Source of the DNA: an uncultured Oscillospiraceae bacterium
GTDB taxonomy: Bacteria; Bacillota; Clostridia; Oscillospirales; Oscillospiraceae
Assembly (NCBI GenBank): GCA_934654755.1
Contig: CAKUGQ010000001.1
Coordinates: forward strand, 1 to 64,000
Direction of reading: 5' to 3'
Length of the DNA: 64,000 nucleotides
In this document: positions 1 through 8,294 of the stretch, in pieces
Numbering within the stretch: position 1 is the first letter of the stretch
How the letters are laid out: every line of letters begins with the position of its first letter
Made by a program: the position numbers and the translations under genes
The notes under the pieces: generated by a model
The model's database searches: none
Told to the model about the DNA's origin: nothing
The model's input: the letters and a program-made list of their open reading frames with translations, nothing else

Positions 1-1499
1 AAAACCCCACCGGGCACACCTATGTGAACGGCGTGTGCTCCGTCTGCGGCGCGAGAGAGCCGTCCAACGGCGGCAACAATGGCGGGAATACCAACCCGAC
101 GCCCGCGCCTACGCCCACGGAGACTGCGGAACCAATCGAACCGTCTAGCGAACCGGAGCAGACTGAGGAAGAAAAGCTGATTGCAACGGTCAATGCGGCT
201 CTTGTGAATTATGCATCGAACAATGGCACCCCCAAGACGATGCACGATGCAATGACGGCTATTGGAAGCTATAAAACTGATGTACAGACCTACGGCCTCC
301 TGTGGGATAGCTTCAAGAATGAGTTCTGCACGGAAGATGAGGTTACTGCAAGACTTAAGGATACGACGAGAAAGAAGTACGAGTTCTGGGAGATTACTTC
401 ACAGTATATCAGCAGTAAATATAGTCATTATTTGGCAGATGATTATAAGGGTGTAACCGAAATAAAGGGCTCAACTTCAAATTCGACAAGCGGAATATAC
501 ACCGGACTTGATGTTGGCAATAATACGAGCATTACGGGCATTACTGTAATGGTTAACAGTGGCGCAATTGTTGTTCGTACTAACGGTGGCACTTTGACCG
601 TTAAGAAGGGTACCGTAACTCACTATGGCGTGGCCGATACGGTTGTAGTTGGTTACAACAAATGCACAGCCACTTACATTGAAAACGGAACAGTAACCGG
701 TTTGCTGAAAGTTGCAACGGCAAGAAGCGTTACAGTAATCATCAATACTACAAAGAAGGCGGCCAGAGCCATTGTTTCCACGGCTTCTTCTGGTACTATT
801 ACGATTACCGGCAACGACAAGACGCCGATATGTTATACTACCAATAACAAGCCCACCGTCTCGAAGGCCGGTAACGGAAATGAAATTGGTAAAGTGTGTT
901 CTGCGGCTGCGCTCGAGAAATTCGAGGGCTTCGGCACGGCTACTCATCCGTTTGTAGTCAAAACTGCGGCCGACTGGAGCAACGTTAACACGTGTAAATC
1001 GGAGTCACTGGCACTGTATTTTAAACTCGGAGGAAACTTTACTGTTGAGACTTTGTTGACAACTATTGGCGGAAATGCACCAGTGGTACTTGACCTGAAC
1101 GGTCACACGATTACTCTCAGGGGCGACGCAACGATTCAGGTCGGATCAAAGGGTCTGACAATCAAGGATTCTGCCGGTAACGGCGGTATTACAAAGTCTG
1201 AGACGGGCGGGACGAGAGGCCTGTTTGCTTCTTCCAACGCTAGCGCGAAGGTCACAATTGAGAGCGGCACGTTTAACGGCAACTACCTTGTGGGCAGGAA
1301 TGCGAGCGATGAAGCTGCTATAGCAATCACCGTCAAGGGCGGCACGTTTAAACTTAGTGACGGCTTTATGACCGCTGATCTTAAGAAGGCAACCCTCTCC
1401 ATTCAGGGCGGTACGTTTAACCTTAACCCGAAGGATTACTTAGCTACGGGCTACACAGCCAACGAGTCCAACGGTATTTGGACAGTGACTCTTAACTAA
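1..1499 (+). CDS. C-terminal part of a large secreted repeat/beta-helix protein (5' end outside window)
   Basis: The reading frame is already open at base 3 and runs to TAA at 1497-1499, so the gene starts upstream; the first in-window start (GTG at 24) is not credible. The visible part begins with a GHTYVNGVCSVCG segment, a Cys-x2-Cys-Gly motif very like the GHTH...CTVCGY segment in the prepilin-like protein at 14203. A Pro/Thr/Glu linker follows, then a region rich in Thr/Ser/Gly/Asn strands, ending in right-handed beta-helix type repeats (VVLDLNGHTITL, SGTFNG, GGTFKL, GGTFNL). I infer an extracellular surface protein, possibly another prepilin-like protein whose N-terminus is outside the window. 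DNA after about base 170 is visibly more A/T-rich than the start. Precise function unknown. Confidence 0.7.
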   Translation, partial: NPTGHTYVNGVCSVCGAREPSNGGNNGGNTNPTPAPTPTETAEPIEPSSEPEQTEEEKLIATVNAALVNYASNNGTPKTMHDAMTAIGSYKTDVQTYGLLWDSFKNEFCTEDEVTARLKDTTRKKYEFWEITSQYISSKYSHYLADDYKGVTEIKGSTSNSTSGIYTGLDVGNNTSITGITVMVNSGAIVVRTNGGTLTVKKGTVTHYGVADTVVVGYNKCTATYIENGTVTGLLKVATARSVTVIINTTKKAARAIVSTASSGTITITGNDKTPICYTTNNKPTVSKAGNGNEIGKVCSAAALEKFEGFGTATHPFVVKTAADWSNVNTCKSESLALYFKLGGNFTVETLLTTIGGNAPVVLDLNGHTITLRGDATIQVGSKGLTIKDSAGNGGITKSETGGTRGLFASSNASAKVTIESGTFNGNYLVGRNASDEAAIAITVKGGTFKLSDGFMTADLKKATLSIQGGTFNLNPKDYLATGYTANESNGIWTVTLN

Positions 1500-1531
1500 C
1501 CTCATTTCTCTCCAACGAGTCCCTGAAACTA

Positions 1532-1563
1532 CGCGGGGCGGCATTGCCGCCCCGCGCTTTTTT
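1532..1563 (+). terminator. Rho-independent terminator of the first gene
   Basis: A perfect 11-bp stem (CGCGGGGCGGC, loop ATT) is followed by a run of six T, 33 bp after the stop codon of the truncated surface protein gene. Confidence 0.9.
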
Positions 1564-1592
1564 CGCCGCCCCGCGGCGGAAGGGCTTCTCCC

Positions 1593-1827
1593 GTGTCATT
1601 GCGAGGAGGGCGCAGCCCGACGTGGCAATCTAATGTGGGATTTGACAGGAGATTGCCACAACCCCTGCGGGGCCTCGCAATGACAATGGGGGCAAGAGAT
1701 TGCCACGACTTGCTGACGCAAGTCTCGCAATGACAATGGGGGCAGGAGATTGCCACGGCCACTGGCGTGGCCTCGCAATGACATATCGGTAGGCTGGCAC
1801 AGCTACCGGCGTGGTCTCGCAATGACA
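1593..1827. repeat. Cluster of short dispersed repeats (TCATTGCGAG family)
   Basis: Four to five units of about 35-40 bp in alternating orientation. Each unit has conserved ends, GTCATTGCGAG and GTGGCAATCT (or their complements), around a variable core that folds on itself: CCCCTGCGGGG, GACTTGCTGACGCAAGTC, GCCACTGGCGTGGC. Intergenic; no credible coding. Confidence 0.85.
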
Positions 1828-1828
1828 G

Positions 1829-1859
1829 AAAAAAGCCTCCCCTTTACAGGGGAGGCTTT
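1829..1859 (-). terminator. Terminator of the two-component operon
   Basis: Read on the minus strand, the stem GCCTCCCC / GGGGAGGC is followed by six T, 25 bp past the histidine kinase stop. The GGGGAGGCTTTGGG side resembles the right end of the 184-bp element at 16.4 and 51.3 kb, so it may derive from it. Confidence 0.8.
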
Positions 1860-1884
1860 GGGTTCCGTCCTGCATGGGGAAGGC

Positions 1885-3153
1885 TCAGGCGGGGAAGGTT
1901 GCCGTGATGCGGAACGTGTTTCCGTCGGGCATTGTCGCCTGAATTTTTCCGCCCTGCGCCGTAACGATCGCCTTTGCCACGGAAAGGCCAATGCCGTAGC
2001 CGCCCGTGCCGGAGTTCCGCGAGGCATCCGCGCGGTAGAAACGGTCAAACAGATGCGGGAGTGTCTCCCGCTCCAACGGCCGGAGCGTCGGGTTTTCCAC
2101 GCAGAGGGATGTGTTCTTTCCGCTCCGCGCGAGCGTCAGCGTAACGGTGCTGCCGTCGGGGGCATACTTCAGCGCGTTGTCCAGCAGCAGGGCCACGAGC
2201 TTTGCCAGTGAGGCGCTGTCGCCGTGGAGCGTGAGCATGGGCGTGATATTGCATACGAGCGTCTGTCCGTGCGCTCTGGCCGGGGCACGGAAGTCCGCCG
2301 CCGCTTCCGAAACGACCTCCGACAGCGGAAAATCGACCTTTGGCAGCTCGGCGCTCTCCTCCATTCGTGAGAGCGTCACCAGATCGTTTGTCAGCGCCGT
2401 CAGGCGCTCCGCCTGCGTGCGAATGTCGTGCAGACTTTCGTTTTCCCCGAGCTCCATCTCCAGAAGGTCCGTGTTTGCACGGATGATCGTCAGCGGCGTC
2501 TTTATCTCGTGCCCGGCGTCGGTGATGAAACGCTTCTGTTTTTCGTAGCTTTCGGCGATGGGCTGCACGATTCGTCCGGCCAGCAGGGCAAACAGCAGCG
2601 ATACGACCGCAAACCCTGCCAGCGCAATGCCGACGCTTGCCGTAAAGAAGCTCCGGAAGGCGTCCAGCCTGCGGCTGCAATCCAGAAAGACGATCCGCGT
2701 CCCCTCCGGTTCTGCGCTGCGGATATAACGGTAGACGCCAAGAAAGCCGGTTTCTTTGCCGTCAGCGTCGGCCGTCTGCGCATATTCGACGGCGGTCTGT
2801 TCGTCTACGGCGGCAATTCGTTTCGTATCGGTGTAGAGCGCGTTGCCGTCTGCGTCCAGAAGAACGGAGAAATAACGCGATTCATAGGGCGCCTCCGGCG
2901 ACAGCCCCGGAAGCGGCTGAGGCTTGTTCTGACCATCCGGTTCGGTGGGCTGCTCTCCCGACGGCAGATCGTTCGGACGATCGTCGCGCGGAAAATCTCC
3001 CTTGTTACGCGAAAGAATGGAGAGAATGCCGTCCGCCTCCTTGAGAACGCTGCAATAGTTGATAATATTCATTCCGGTCACAAGTACGGCCAGCAGCGCA
3101 AACAGCGCGGCGACGGCAAGCACGATGAAGCGCCTGCGCAGTTTTTTTATCAT
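1885..3153 (-). CDS. Sensor histidine kinase
   Basis: 422 residues with the classical membrane kinase layout. TM1 is about residues 10-30, then an extracytoplasmic domain of about 140 residues starting with a Pro/Asp-rich stretch, TM2 about 171-193, the dimerisation/phosphoacceptor box DAGHEIKTPL with His215, the N box LLLDNALKYAPD (Asn326), an F box (LPHLFDRFYRAD) and a G box (GTGGYGIGLSVAKAI). The usual DxGxG of the G1 box is replaced by ENPTL, as in some Firmicute kinases. It overlaps the upstream response regulator by 4 bases (ATGA), so the two are translationally coupled. The stimulus is unknown. The divergent VTC/DUF4956/Cthe_2159 operon is the obvious candidate target (inference from position). 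Confidence 0.93.
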   Translation of the reverse strand: MIKKLRRRFIVLAVAALFALLAVLVTGMNIINYCSVLKEADGILSILSRNKGDFPRDDRPNDLPSGEQPTEPDGQNKPQPLPGLSPEAPYESRYFSVLLDADGNALYTDTKRIAAVDEQTAVEYAQTADADGKETGFLGVYRYIRSAEPEGTRIVFLDCSRRLDAFRSFFTASVGIALAGFAVVSLLFALLAGRIVQPIAESYEKQKRFITDAGHEIKTPLTIIRANTDLLEMELGENESLHDIRTQAERLTALTNDLVTLSRMEESAELPKVDFPLSEVVSEAAADFRAPARAHGQTLVCNITPMLTLHGDSASLAKLVALLLDNALKYAPDGSTVTLTLARSGKNTSLCVENPTLRPLERETLPHLFDRFYRADASRNSGTGGYGIGLSVAKAIVTAQGGKIQATMPDGNTFRITATFPA

Positions 3154-3821
3154 GTCAGCTCCTCCAGAGAATACCCCGCGTTGCGCAGCGAACGAATTTG
3201 CACGTCCGCGCCCAGCGCGGTCAGCTTTTTGCGCAGATAGGAGGCGTAGACCGCGACAATGTTCATTTCCGCTTCGCTGTCGTAGCCCCAGATCTTTTCC
3301 ATGAAGCGTTCGGCGGAAATGATGTGGTGCGGATTGGACATCAGCAGCTCCATCATCTGATACTCCTTATTGGCCAGTCGGAAACGGCCGGAGGGAGAGC
3401 TCAGCTCGAAAGTTGCGCGATCAAGCGTCAGATTGCCGAAGCTCAGGTGTGAGTCCGCCGCGGTGCGGCTGCGTGTAATGGCGCGCAGGGCGGCGAGCAG
3501 CTCCTTCGCGTCGAAGGGCTTGGTGAGATAGTAATCCGCGCCGGAATCCAGCCCCGTGACTTTATCGTCCACCTCACTGCGCGCCGTGAGGATCAGTACG
3601 GGAATGGCGCTGCCGGCTGCACGGATCGTTCGCAGGACGGTGAAGCCGTCGGCCTTGGGCATCATGACGTCCAGGATGGCGGCGTCATAGCCGCCGTTTT
3701 GCAGATAATCGATTGCGTCTGCGCCGTCATACACGGCGTCGGCCGAAAAGTTGCTTTTTTCCAGAATCCTGACGATGGCGCGAGCCAGTGGCCGTTCGTC
3801 TTCGGCGACAAGAATGCGCAT
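3150..3821 (-). CDS. OmpR-family response regulator
   Basis: 223 residues. The N-terminal receiver domain (1-115) has the acidic pocket E7/D8, phosphoacceptor Asp51 in ILDVMMPKADG, Thr79 and Lys101 (LTKPFD). The C-terminal half (about 125-223) is an OmpR/PhoB winged-helix DNA-binding domain ending RKKLTALGADVQIRSLRNAGYSLE, the typical wing. It is first in its operon, with an AAAGGAG site 5' of the start and a consensus promoter at 3860-3888, and it is coupled to the kinase gene. It probably binds the 11-bp-spaced TTTAAT repeats in the divergent promoter region and controls the polyphosphate polymerase-like operon; that link is inference. Confidence 0.95.
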   Translation of the reverse strand: MRILVAEDERPLARAIVRILEKSNFSADAVYDGADAIDYLQNGGYDAAILDVMMPKADGFTVLRTIRAAGSAIPVLILTARSEVDDKVTGLDSGADYYLTKPFDAKELLAALRAITRSRTAADSHLSFGNLTLDRATFELSSPSGRFRLANKEYQMMELLMSNPHHIISAERFMEKIWGYDSEAEMNIVAVYASYLRKKLTALGADVQIRSLRNAGYSLEELT

Positions 3822-3859
3822 GAAAACCGACTCCTTTCGGGTAGCGTTCCGATTGATTT

Positions 3860-3888
3860 ATTATACAGTATCGCGCACGCGATTGCAA
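3860..3888 (-). promoter_or_regulatory. Sigma-A-type promoter of the two-component operon
   Basis: On the minus strand: TTGCAA, 17-bp spacer, TATAAT, about 40 bp upstream of the response regulator start. Confidence 0.75.
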
Positions 3889-3972
3889 TTCCTGTATAAT
3901 ACGCAGGGATTAATTGAGTATTAAAAATCAAAAAAAGACGAGTTTTGCGTGCCGCAAGTATTTTTTTCTGCC

Positions 3973-3989
3973 TTTAATGTCCATTTAAT
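3973..3989 (+). promoter_or_regulatory. Candidate response-regulator binding site (direct repeat) upstream of the VTC operon
   Basis: TTTAAT occurs at 3973 and 3984, 11 bp start to start, the usual spacing of OmpR/PhoB-family half sites. A -10-like TATGCT lies at 4000-4005 with no good -35 box, as expected for an activator-dependent promoter. Binding is inferred, not shown. Confidence 0.45.
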
Positions 3990-4028
3990 CCGGATGCATT
4001 ATGCTATGGGCACAAGGAGGCGACAGAT

Positions 4029-4745
4029 ATGGTGATTCAAACCGTTTTCCGAAGATATGAGCTGAAATATCTGCTCACGGACGCGCAGAAGATGCGCATC
4101 CTGCGTGCGATGCAGGGACATATGGCGCTTGACGAGTATGGACGCTCGGGTATCCGCAATCTCTACTATGATACCGACAGTTTTCGTCTGGCGCGCCGCT
4201 CCATTGAAAGCCCAAGCTACAAGGAAAAGCTGCGTGTCCGCAGCTACGGCCGCGCGGCAATGGACGGGCAGGTGTTCGTCGAGTTGAAAAAGAAATATGA
4301 GGGCGTTGTCTGCAAGCGCCGTCTGGCGCTGCCTCAGGAGCAGGCGCTGGCGTGGCTGCGCAGTGAAATACCCGCTCCGCAGGGACAGATCGCCTCGGAG
4401 ATCGGATATTTCCGTGATTTCTATGCACCCGTGAAGCCGGTCGTGTTCCTGTCCTATTCCAGAGAGGCATTTTACGCAACGGACGGCAGTGCGTTCCGCG
4501 TGACCTTTGACGATGAGATCCTCTGCCGCCGCGACGGATTGACGCTCGATACCGGGACAGGCGGCGTCCCTCTTTTACCGCAGGGGACCGTGCTCATGGA
4601 GCTGAAATGCCCCGGCGCGATCCCGCTGTGGATGACGCAGGTACTCAGCGCACAGCACATTTACCGGACACCGTTTTCCAAATACGGCGAGGCCTACCGC
4701 CGCATGATCTTCTCTCAAAGAAAGGGGCTTGAACAGTATGCTTGA
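4029..4745 (+). CDS. Polyphosphate polymerase (VTC) domain protein
   Basis: 238 residues. It matches the VTC domain pattern of tunnel-shaped triphosphate-tunnel enzymes: RYELKYLL near the N-terminus, YYDTD, basic KEKLRVRSYG, acidic/basic FVELKKKYEGVVCKRR, YSREAFY and a late MELKCPG strand. In yeast the VTC4 catalytic domain makes polyphosphate from ATP. In Firmicutes this stand-alone domain is usually encoded with DUF4956 and a Cthe_2159/CotH-type secreted protein, as here. AAGGAGG lies 9 bases upstream of the ATG. It overlaps the next gene by 8 bases. The bacterial product and substrate are not established by sequence alone. Confidence 0.88.
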   Translation: MVIQTVFRRYELKYLLTDAQKMRILRAMQGHMALDEYGRSGIRNLYYDTDSFRLARRSIESPSYKEKLRVRSYGRAAMDGQVFVELKKKYEGVVCKRRLALPQEQALAWLRSEIPAPQGQIASEIGYFRDFYAPVKPVVFLSYSREAFYATDGSAFRVTFDDEILCRRDGLTLDTGTGGVPLLPQGTVLMELKCPGAIPLWMTQVLSAQHIYRTPFSKYGEAYRRMIFSQRKGLEQYA

Positions 4746-5433
4746 TTCCGTTTTTACCGGCCTGTTTGACACACAGAGCGCCTCCGGTGTGGAGGTAGGA
4801 CAGTTCCTCCTGTGCCTCGGAGCGGCGCTGGTGCTCGGCCTGGCCGTCGCACTGTGCTATATGTTCCGCACACGTTACAGCAGGAGCTTTGTCGCGACAC
4901 TGGCCATGCTTCCGGCCGTGGTATGTGTGGTGATTCTGATGGTCAACGGAAACATTGGCGCAGGCGTCGCCGTGGCGGGAGCCTTCAGCCTGGTGCGCTT
5001 CCGCTCTGCGCCCGGAACGGCCAAGGAGATCGGCACGATCTTCCTTGCAATGGGCGCGGGACTGATGTGCGGCATGGGCTATCTGGGCTATGCGGCGCTG
5101 TTTACGGCGATTATGTGCGGCGTGCTGCTGCTCTATACCGCGCTGAATTTCGGCGCGGGGAAGCGTACGCCCGCCGAGCGCCGCCTGAGTGTGACCATTC
5201 CGGAGGATCTGGACTATACGGGTGTATTTGACGATATTTTCCGCGACTACACCACCGGCCATGAGCTGGTGCAGGTCAAGACCAGCAACATGGGCAGTAT
5301 GTTCCGCCTGACATACAACATCGTACTGCGTGATGCGTCGCGTGAAAAGGAAATGATCGATCAGCTCCGCTGCCGAAACGGAAACCTGGAGATTTCCGTT
5401 TCCGCACAGGAGAACGGTGCAGCGGAGCTTTGA
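4738..5433 (+). CDS. DUF4956 family membrane protein
   Basis: 231 residues from the ATG at 4738; an in-frame TTG at 4729 is possible but less likely. The first half has about four hydrophobic segments (roughly 14-35, 46-64, 70-90, 105-140) with the conserved stretch VAGAFSLVRFRSAPGTAKEIG between them. The C-terminal 90 residues are soluble and probably cytoplasmic. This is the DUF4956 pattern, regularly found next to VTC-domain genes, and the two likely form a membrane-associated unit. No biochemical function is known. A ribosome site (AAAGGGG) lies inside the end of the VTC gene, which indicates coupling. Confidence 0.88.
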   Translation: MLDSVFTGLFDTQSASGVEVGQFLLCLGAALVLGLAVALCYMFRTRYSRSFVATLAMLPAVVCVVILMVNGNIGAGVAVAGAFSLVRFRSAPGTAKEIGTIFLAMGAGLMCGMGYLGYAALFTAIMCGVLLLYTALNFGAGKRTPAERRLSVTIPEDLDYTGVFDDIFRDYTTGHELVQVKTSNMGSMFRLTYNIVLRDASREKEMIDQLRCRNGNLEISVSAQENGAAEL

Positions 5434-5456
5434 CAAATGAAAGGAGTGAACGATTT

Positions 5457-7337
5457 ATGAAAAAAACACTTGCAATACTGACGGCGCTTGCGCTGCTGCT
5501 CGGACTGCTCGGCGGCTGCGCGTCACAGAACAGTCCGACGGCACCGCCGTCCTCCGGCGGTGCAGGTACGACGGACGGTACGGAATCGACCGAGCCGACG
5601 GCGCAGGAGGCGGACGAAATGTTCACCAATCGCGATAAGCGCACGGATTACGACGCTGCGGACAGCATAAGCGTAACGCTCAACGGCAGCACGGCAACGG
5701 TAAACGGCGACGGAGTGAGCGTTGACGGCTCGACCGTTACTTTCACGGCGGCAGGCACCTACGTCATTACCGGCACACTGAGCGATGGAATGCTGCTTGT
5801 CGATGCGCCGGAGGATGCCAAACTTCAGCTTGTGTTCTGCGGCGTAAGTATTACAAGCGCTTCAAGCGCGGCACTGTATATCCGCCAGGCGGATAAGGTC
5901 TTTGTTACCCTGGCGGAGGGGACGGACAATACGCTGGCAAACGGCGGCGTTTTTACCGCCGTTGACGACAACAACATTGACGGTGCGGTGTTCTCCAAGG
6001 AGGATCTGAGCTTCAACGGCTCCGGCACGCTGACCGTCACTTCACCCGCGGGACACGGCATCGTCTGCAAGGACGATCTGGTACTTGCGGGAGGTGTCTA
6101 CGCCATCACTTCCGCTTCGCACGCCATTGACGCAAACGACTCCGTGCGAGTGACCGATTCGACGCTGACGCTCGATGCAGGCAAGGACGGCATCCACGCC
6201 GACAATGACGAGGATACGGAAAAGGGCTTCGTCTATGTGGAAAGCGGCACATTTACCATTGAGGCCGAGGGCGACGGTATCAGCGCAAGCGCGTGGGTAC
6301 AGCTCGACGGCGGCGAGTATGAAATCACGGCCGGCGGCGGAAATACCAACGGTACAAAGCATTCCTCCTCAGGTTGGGGGCAGTTCGGCGGTCGCCCGGG
6401 GCAGCAGACCGATACACAGACCGATACGGATTCGACCAGTATGAAGGGCATTAAGGCCGGAACAAGCCTGCTTATCCGCGGAGGCAGCTTCACGATTGAT
6501 TCGGCGGATGACAGTCTGCACTGCAACGGCTCCGCCGTGATCGAGGACGGCAGCTTCACGCTTTCGACGGGGGACGACGGCATCCATGCCGACGAGGCGC
6601 TGAGCGTCTCCGGCGGTACGATCACGATCCTGACCTCCTATGAGGGCATGGAAGCGCTGCACCTGTCGATTTCGGGCGGTGATATAAAGATCACCGCTTC
6701 GGACGACGGACTCAATGCCGCGGGCGGCGCGGACTCCAGCGGCTTCGGCGGCCGTGACAACGGACAGTTCGGTGATCCCGGCAGCTTCGGCGGCGGACGT
6801 CCCGGCGGCATGGGCGGCCAGACGCCTCCGTCAGGCGACCAGGGCGGCCAGACGCCGCCCGACGGGCAGCCGGGCGGCGACGGCGGCAACCCCGGCGGTA
6901 TGGGAAGCTCGAACGGTACCATCGTGATTTCCGGCGGAACGCTTTTCATCAATGCAGGCGGCGACGGGATCGATTCCAACGGGTCGCTGACCATCACCGG
7001 CGGCAAGCTTGAGGTCTATACGCCCACGCAGGGAGATACGGCAACACTGGACTACGACACGACGGGGACCATCACCGGCGGTATCTTCCTCGGAAGCGGT
7101 GCGACCGGTATGGCGCAGACGCTGACCGGCTCCGGCCAGGGTGTACTGACGCTGACGACCGGCAATCAGAGTGCCGGAACGACCGTCTCCGTGGCCGACG
7201 CGCAGGGCAATGTCCTGGTCAGCTTTACGCCGAACAATCCCTTCGGGATCGTCATTATCAGTCTCCCCGGACTGATCGCGGGCGAAAGCTATGTCGTGAC
7301 CGTTGGCAATGACGGTACGACCGTGACCGCCAAGTAA
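5457..7337 (+). CDS. Secreted carbohydrate-binding beta-helix lipoprotein (Cthe_2159-like)
   Basis: 626 residues from the ATG at 5457 (AAAGGAG 11 bases upstream); an in-frame start at 5430 adds nine residues before the signal and is rejected. Residues 1-21 are a lipoprotein signal ending LLGGC. The body has many short SGGSFTI / DDGIHADEA / GDGIDSNGSLTITGG parallel beta-helix turns with Asp/Gly-rich calcium-type loops. This is the pattern of the Cthe_2159 family of cellulose/pectin-binding proteins. A Gly/Pro/Gln-rich insertion lies at about residues 420-485. It is third in the VTC-DUF4956 operon. It probably sits on the cell surface; its ligand here is unknown. Confidence 0.85.
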   Translation: MKKTLAILTALALLLGLLGGCASQNSPTAPPSSGGAGTTDGTESTEPTAQEADEMFTNRDKRTDYDAADSISVTLNGSTATVNGDGVSVDGSTVTFTAAGTYVITGTLSDGMLLVDAPEDAKLQLVFCGVSITSASSAALYIRQADKVFVTLAEGTDNTLANGGVFTAVDDNNIDGAVFSKEDLSFNGSGTLTVTSPAGHGIVCKDDLVLAGGVYAITSASHAIDANDSVRVTDSTLTLDAGKDGIHADNDEDTEKGFVYVESGTFTIEAEGDGISASAWVQLDGGEYEITAGGGNTNGTKHSSSGWGQFGGRPGQQTDTQTDTDSTSMKGIKAGTSLLIRGGSFTIDSADDSLHCNGSAVIEDGSFTLSTGDDGIHADEALSVSGGTITILTSYEGMEALHLSISGGDIKITASDDGLNAAGGADSSGFGGRDNGQFGDPGSFGGGRPGGMGGQTPPSGDQGGQTPPDGQPGGDGGNPGGMGSSNGTIVISGGTLFINAGGDGIDSNGSLTITGGKLEVYTPTQGDTATLDYDTTGTITGGIFLGSGATGMAQTLTGSGQGVLTLTTGNQSAGTTVSVADAQGNVLVSFTPNNPFGIVIISLPGLIAGESYVVTVGNDGTTVTAK

Positions 7338-7400
7338 CGATTTTCCTTCCTTTTCTCTTCCTTCCATATCAGGCCTCCGGAGGTCGGACGGCAGATTTGA

Positions 7401-7429
7401 TTGACTTTTGTTCGAAAATCTGCTATCCT
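7401..7429 (+). promoter_or_regulatory. Promoter of thyA-folA
   Basis: TTGACT, 17-bp spacer, TATCCT, ending 20 bp before the thyA start; CCGGAGG just upstream of the start is the ribosome site. Confidence 0.7.
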
Positions 7430-7449
7430 AGCTCCGGAGGTATCTGTTT

Positions 7450-8280
7450 ATGAGCTATGCTGACCTGATCTATCGAGAAACCTGTCAAAAAATCCTGTCC
7501 GAAGGCGTCTGGGACACCGACCGGGAGGTGCGTCCGCACTGGGCGGACGGAACGCCGGCGCATACCGTGAAATGCTTCGGTATAGTCAACCGCTATGATC
7601 TGAGCAGAGAGTTTCCCATTATGACGCTGCGGCGCACATACCTGCGCTCGGCGGTGGACGAGCTGCTGTGGATCTGGCAGAAAAAGTCGAACCGCGTGAG
7701 CGAGCTTTCCAGCCATGTCTGGGATAGCTGGGCGGACGAAAACGGTACCATCGGTAAGGCCTACGGCTACCAGCTCGGTGTAAAGTACCGCTTCCCGGAG
7801 GGCATGTTCGACCAGGTTGACCGCGTGCTGTTTGACCTGAAGCATAATCCTGCCAGCCGCCGGATTCTGACGAGCCTGTATAATTTTAACGACCTCCACG
7901 AAATGGCGCTTTATCCCTGTGCCTACTCTATGACGTTTAATGTGTCCGGAAACCGCCTCAACGCGATTCTGAATCAGCGGTCGCAGGATATGCTTACGGC
8001 GAATAACTGGAATGTGGTACAGTATGCGGTGCTTGTGCATCTGTTTGCGCAGGTCAGCGGACTGGAAGCGGGCGAGCTGGTGCATGTTATCGCTGATTGT
8101 CACATCTACGATCGCCATGTGCCGCTCGTCGAGCGAATGCTCGAACGCGAGCCGTACGATGCACCAGAGTTTTATGTCAACCGAAAGGTGACGGATTTTT
8201 ATGACTTCACCGTCGATGATATCCGACTGGAGAACTATCGCTTTCACGAATTTACGGAGAAGATCGAGGTCGCGATCTGA
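7450..8280 (+). CDS. thyA: Thymidylate synthase
   Basis: 276 residues, the usual ThyA length. It methylates dUMP to dTMP using methylene-tetrahydrofolate, yielding dihydrofolate. The active-site nucleophile is Cys157 in ALYPCAYSM. The following QRSQDMLTANNWNVVQYA segment carries the phosphate-binding Arg and the dUMP-contacting Asp/Asn. The C-terminus has HIYDRHVP and the final VAI. The local sequence YPCAYSMTFNV departs from the E. coli PPCH pattern but is as seen in Gram-positive ThyA. It is 14 bp upstream of folA, which regenerates the folate it oxidises, so the two form one metabolic operon. Confidence 0.96.
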   Translation: MSYADLIYRETCQKILSEGVWDTDREVRPHWADGTPAHTVKCFGIVNRYDLSREFPIMTLRRTYLRSAVDELLWIWQKKSNRVSELSSHVWDSWADENGTIGKAYGYQLGVKYRFPEGMFDQVDRVLFDLKHNPASRRILTSLYNFNDLHEMALYPCAYSMTFNVSGNRLNAILNQRSQDMLTANNWNVVQYAVLVHLFAQVSGLEAGELVHVIADCHIYDRHVPLVERMLEREPYDAPEFYVNRKVTDFYDFTVDDIRLENYRFHEFTEKIEVAI

Positions 8281-8294
8281 GAGAGGAAAAGAAG

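Noticed and set aside
24..1499. GTG at 24 as the true start of the first gene
   Set aside because: The frame is open to the window edge, the upstream codons continue the Cys motif segment, and no ribosome site precedes the GTG.
1529..1875. Short minus-strand frames in the repeat cluster
   Set aside because: They translate the repeats themselves (SLRGHASGRGNL-type strings) and recur wherever the repeats do.
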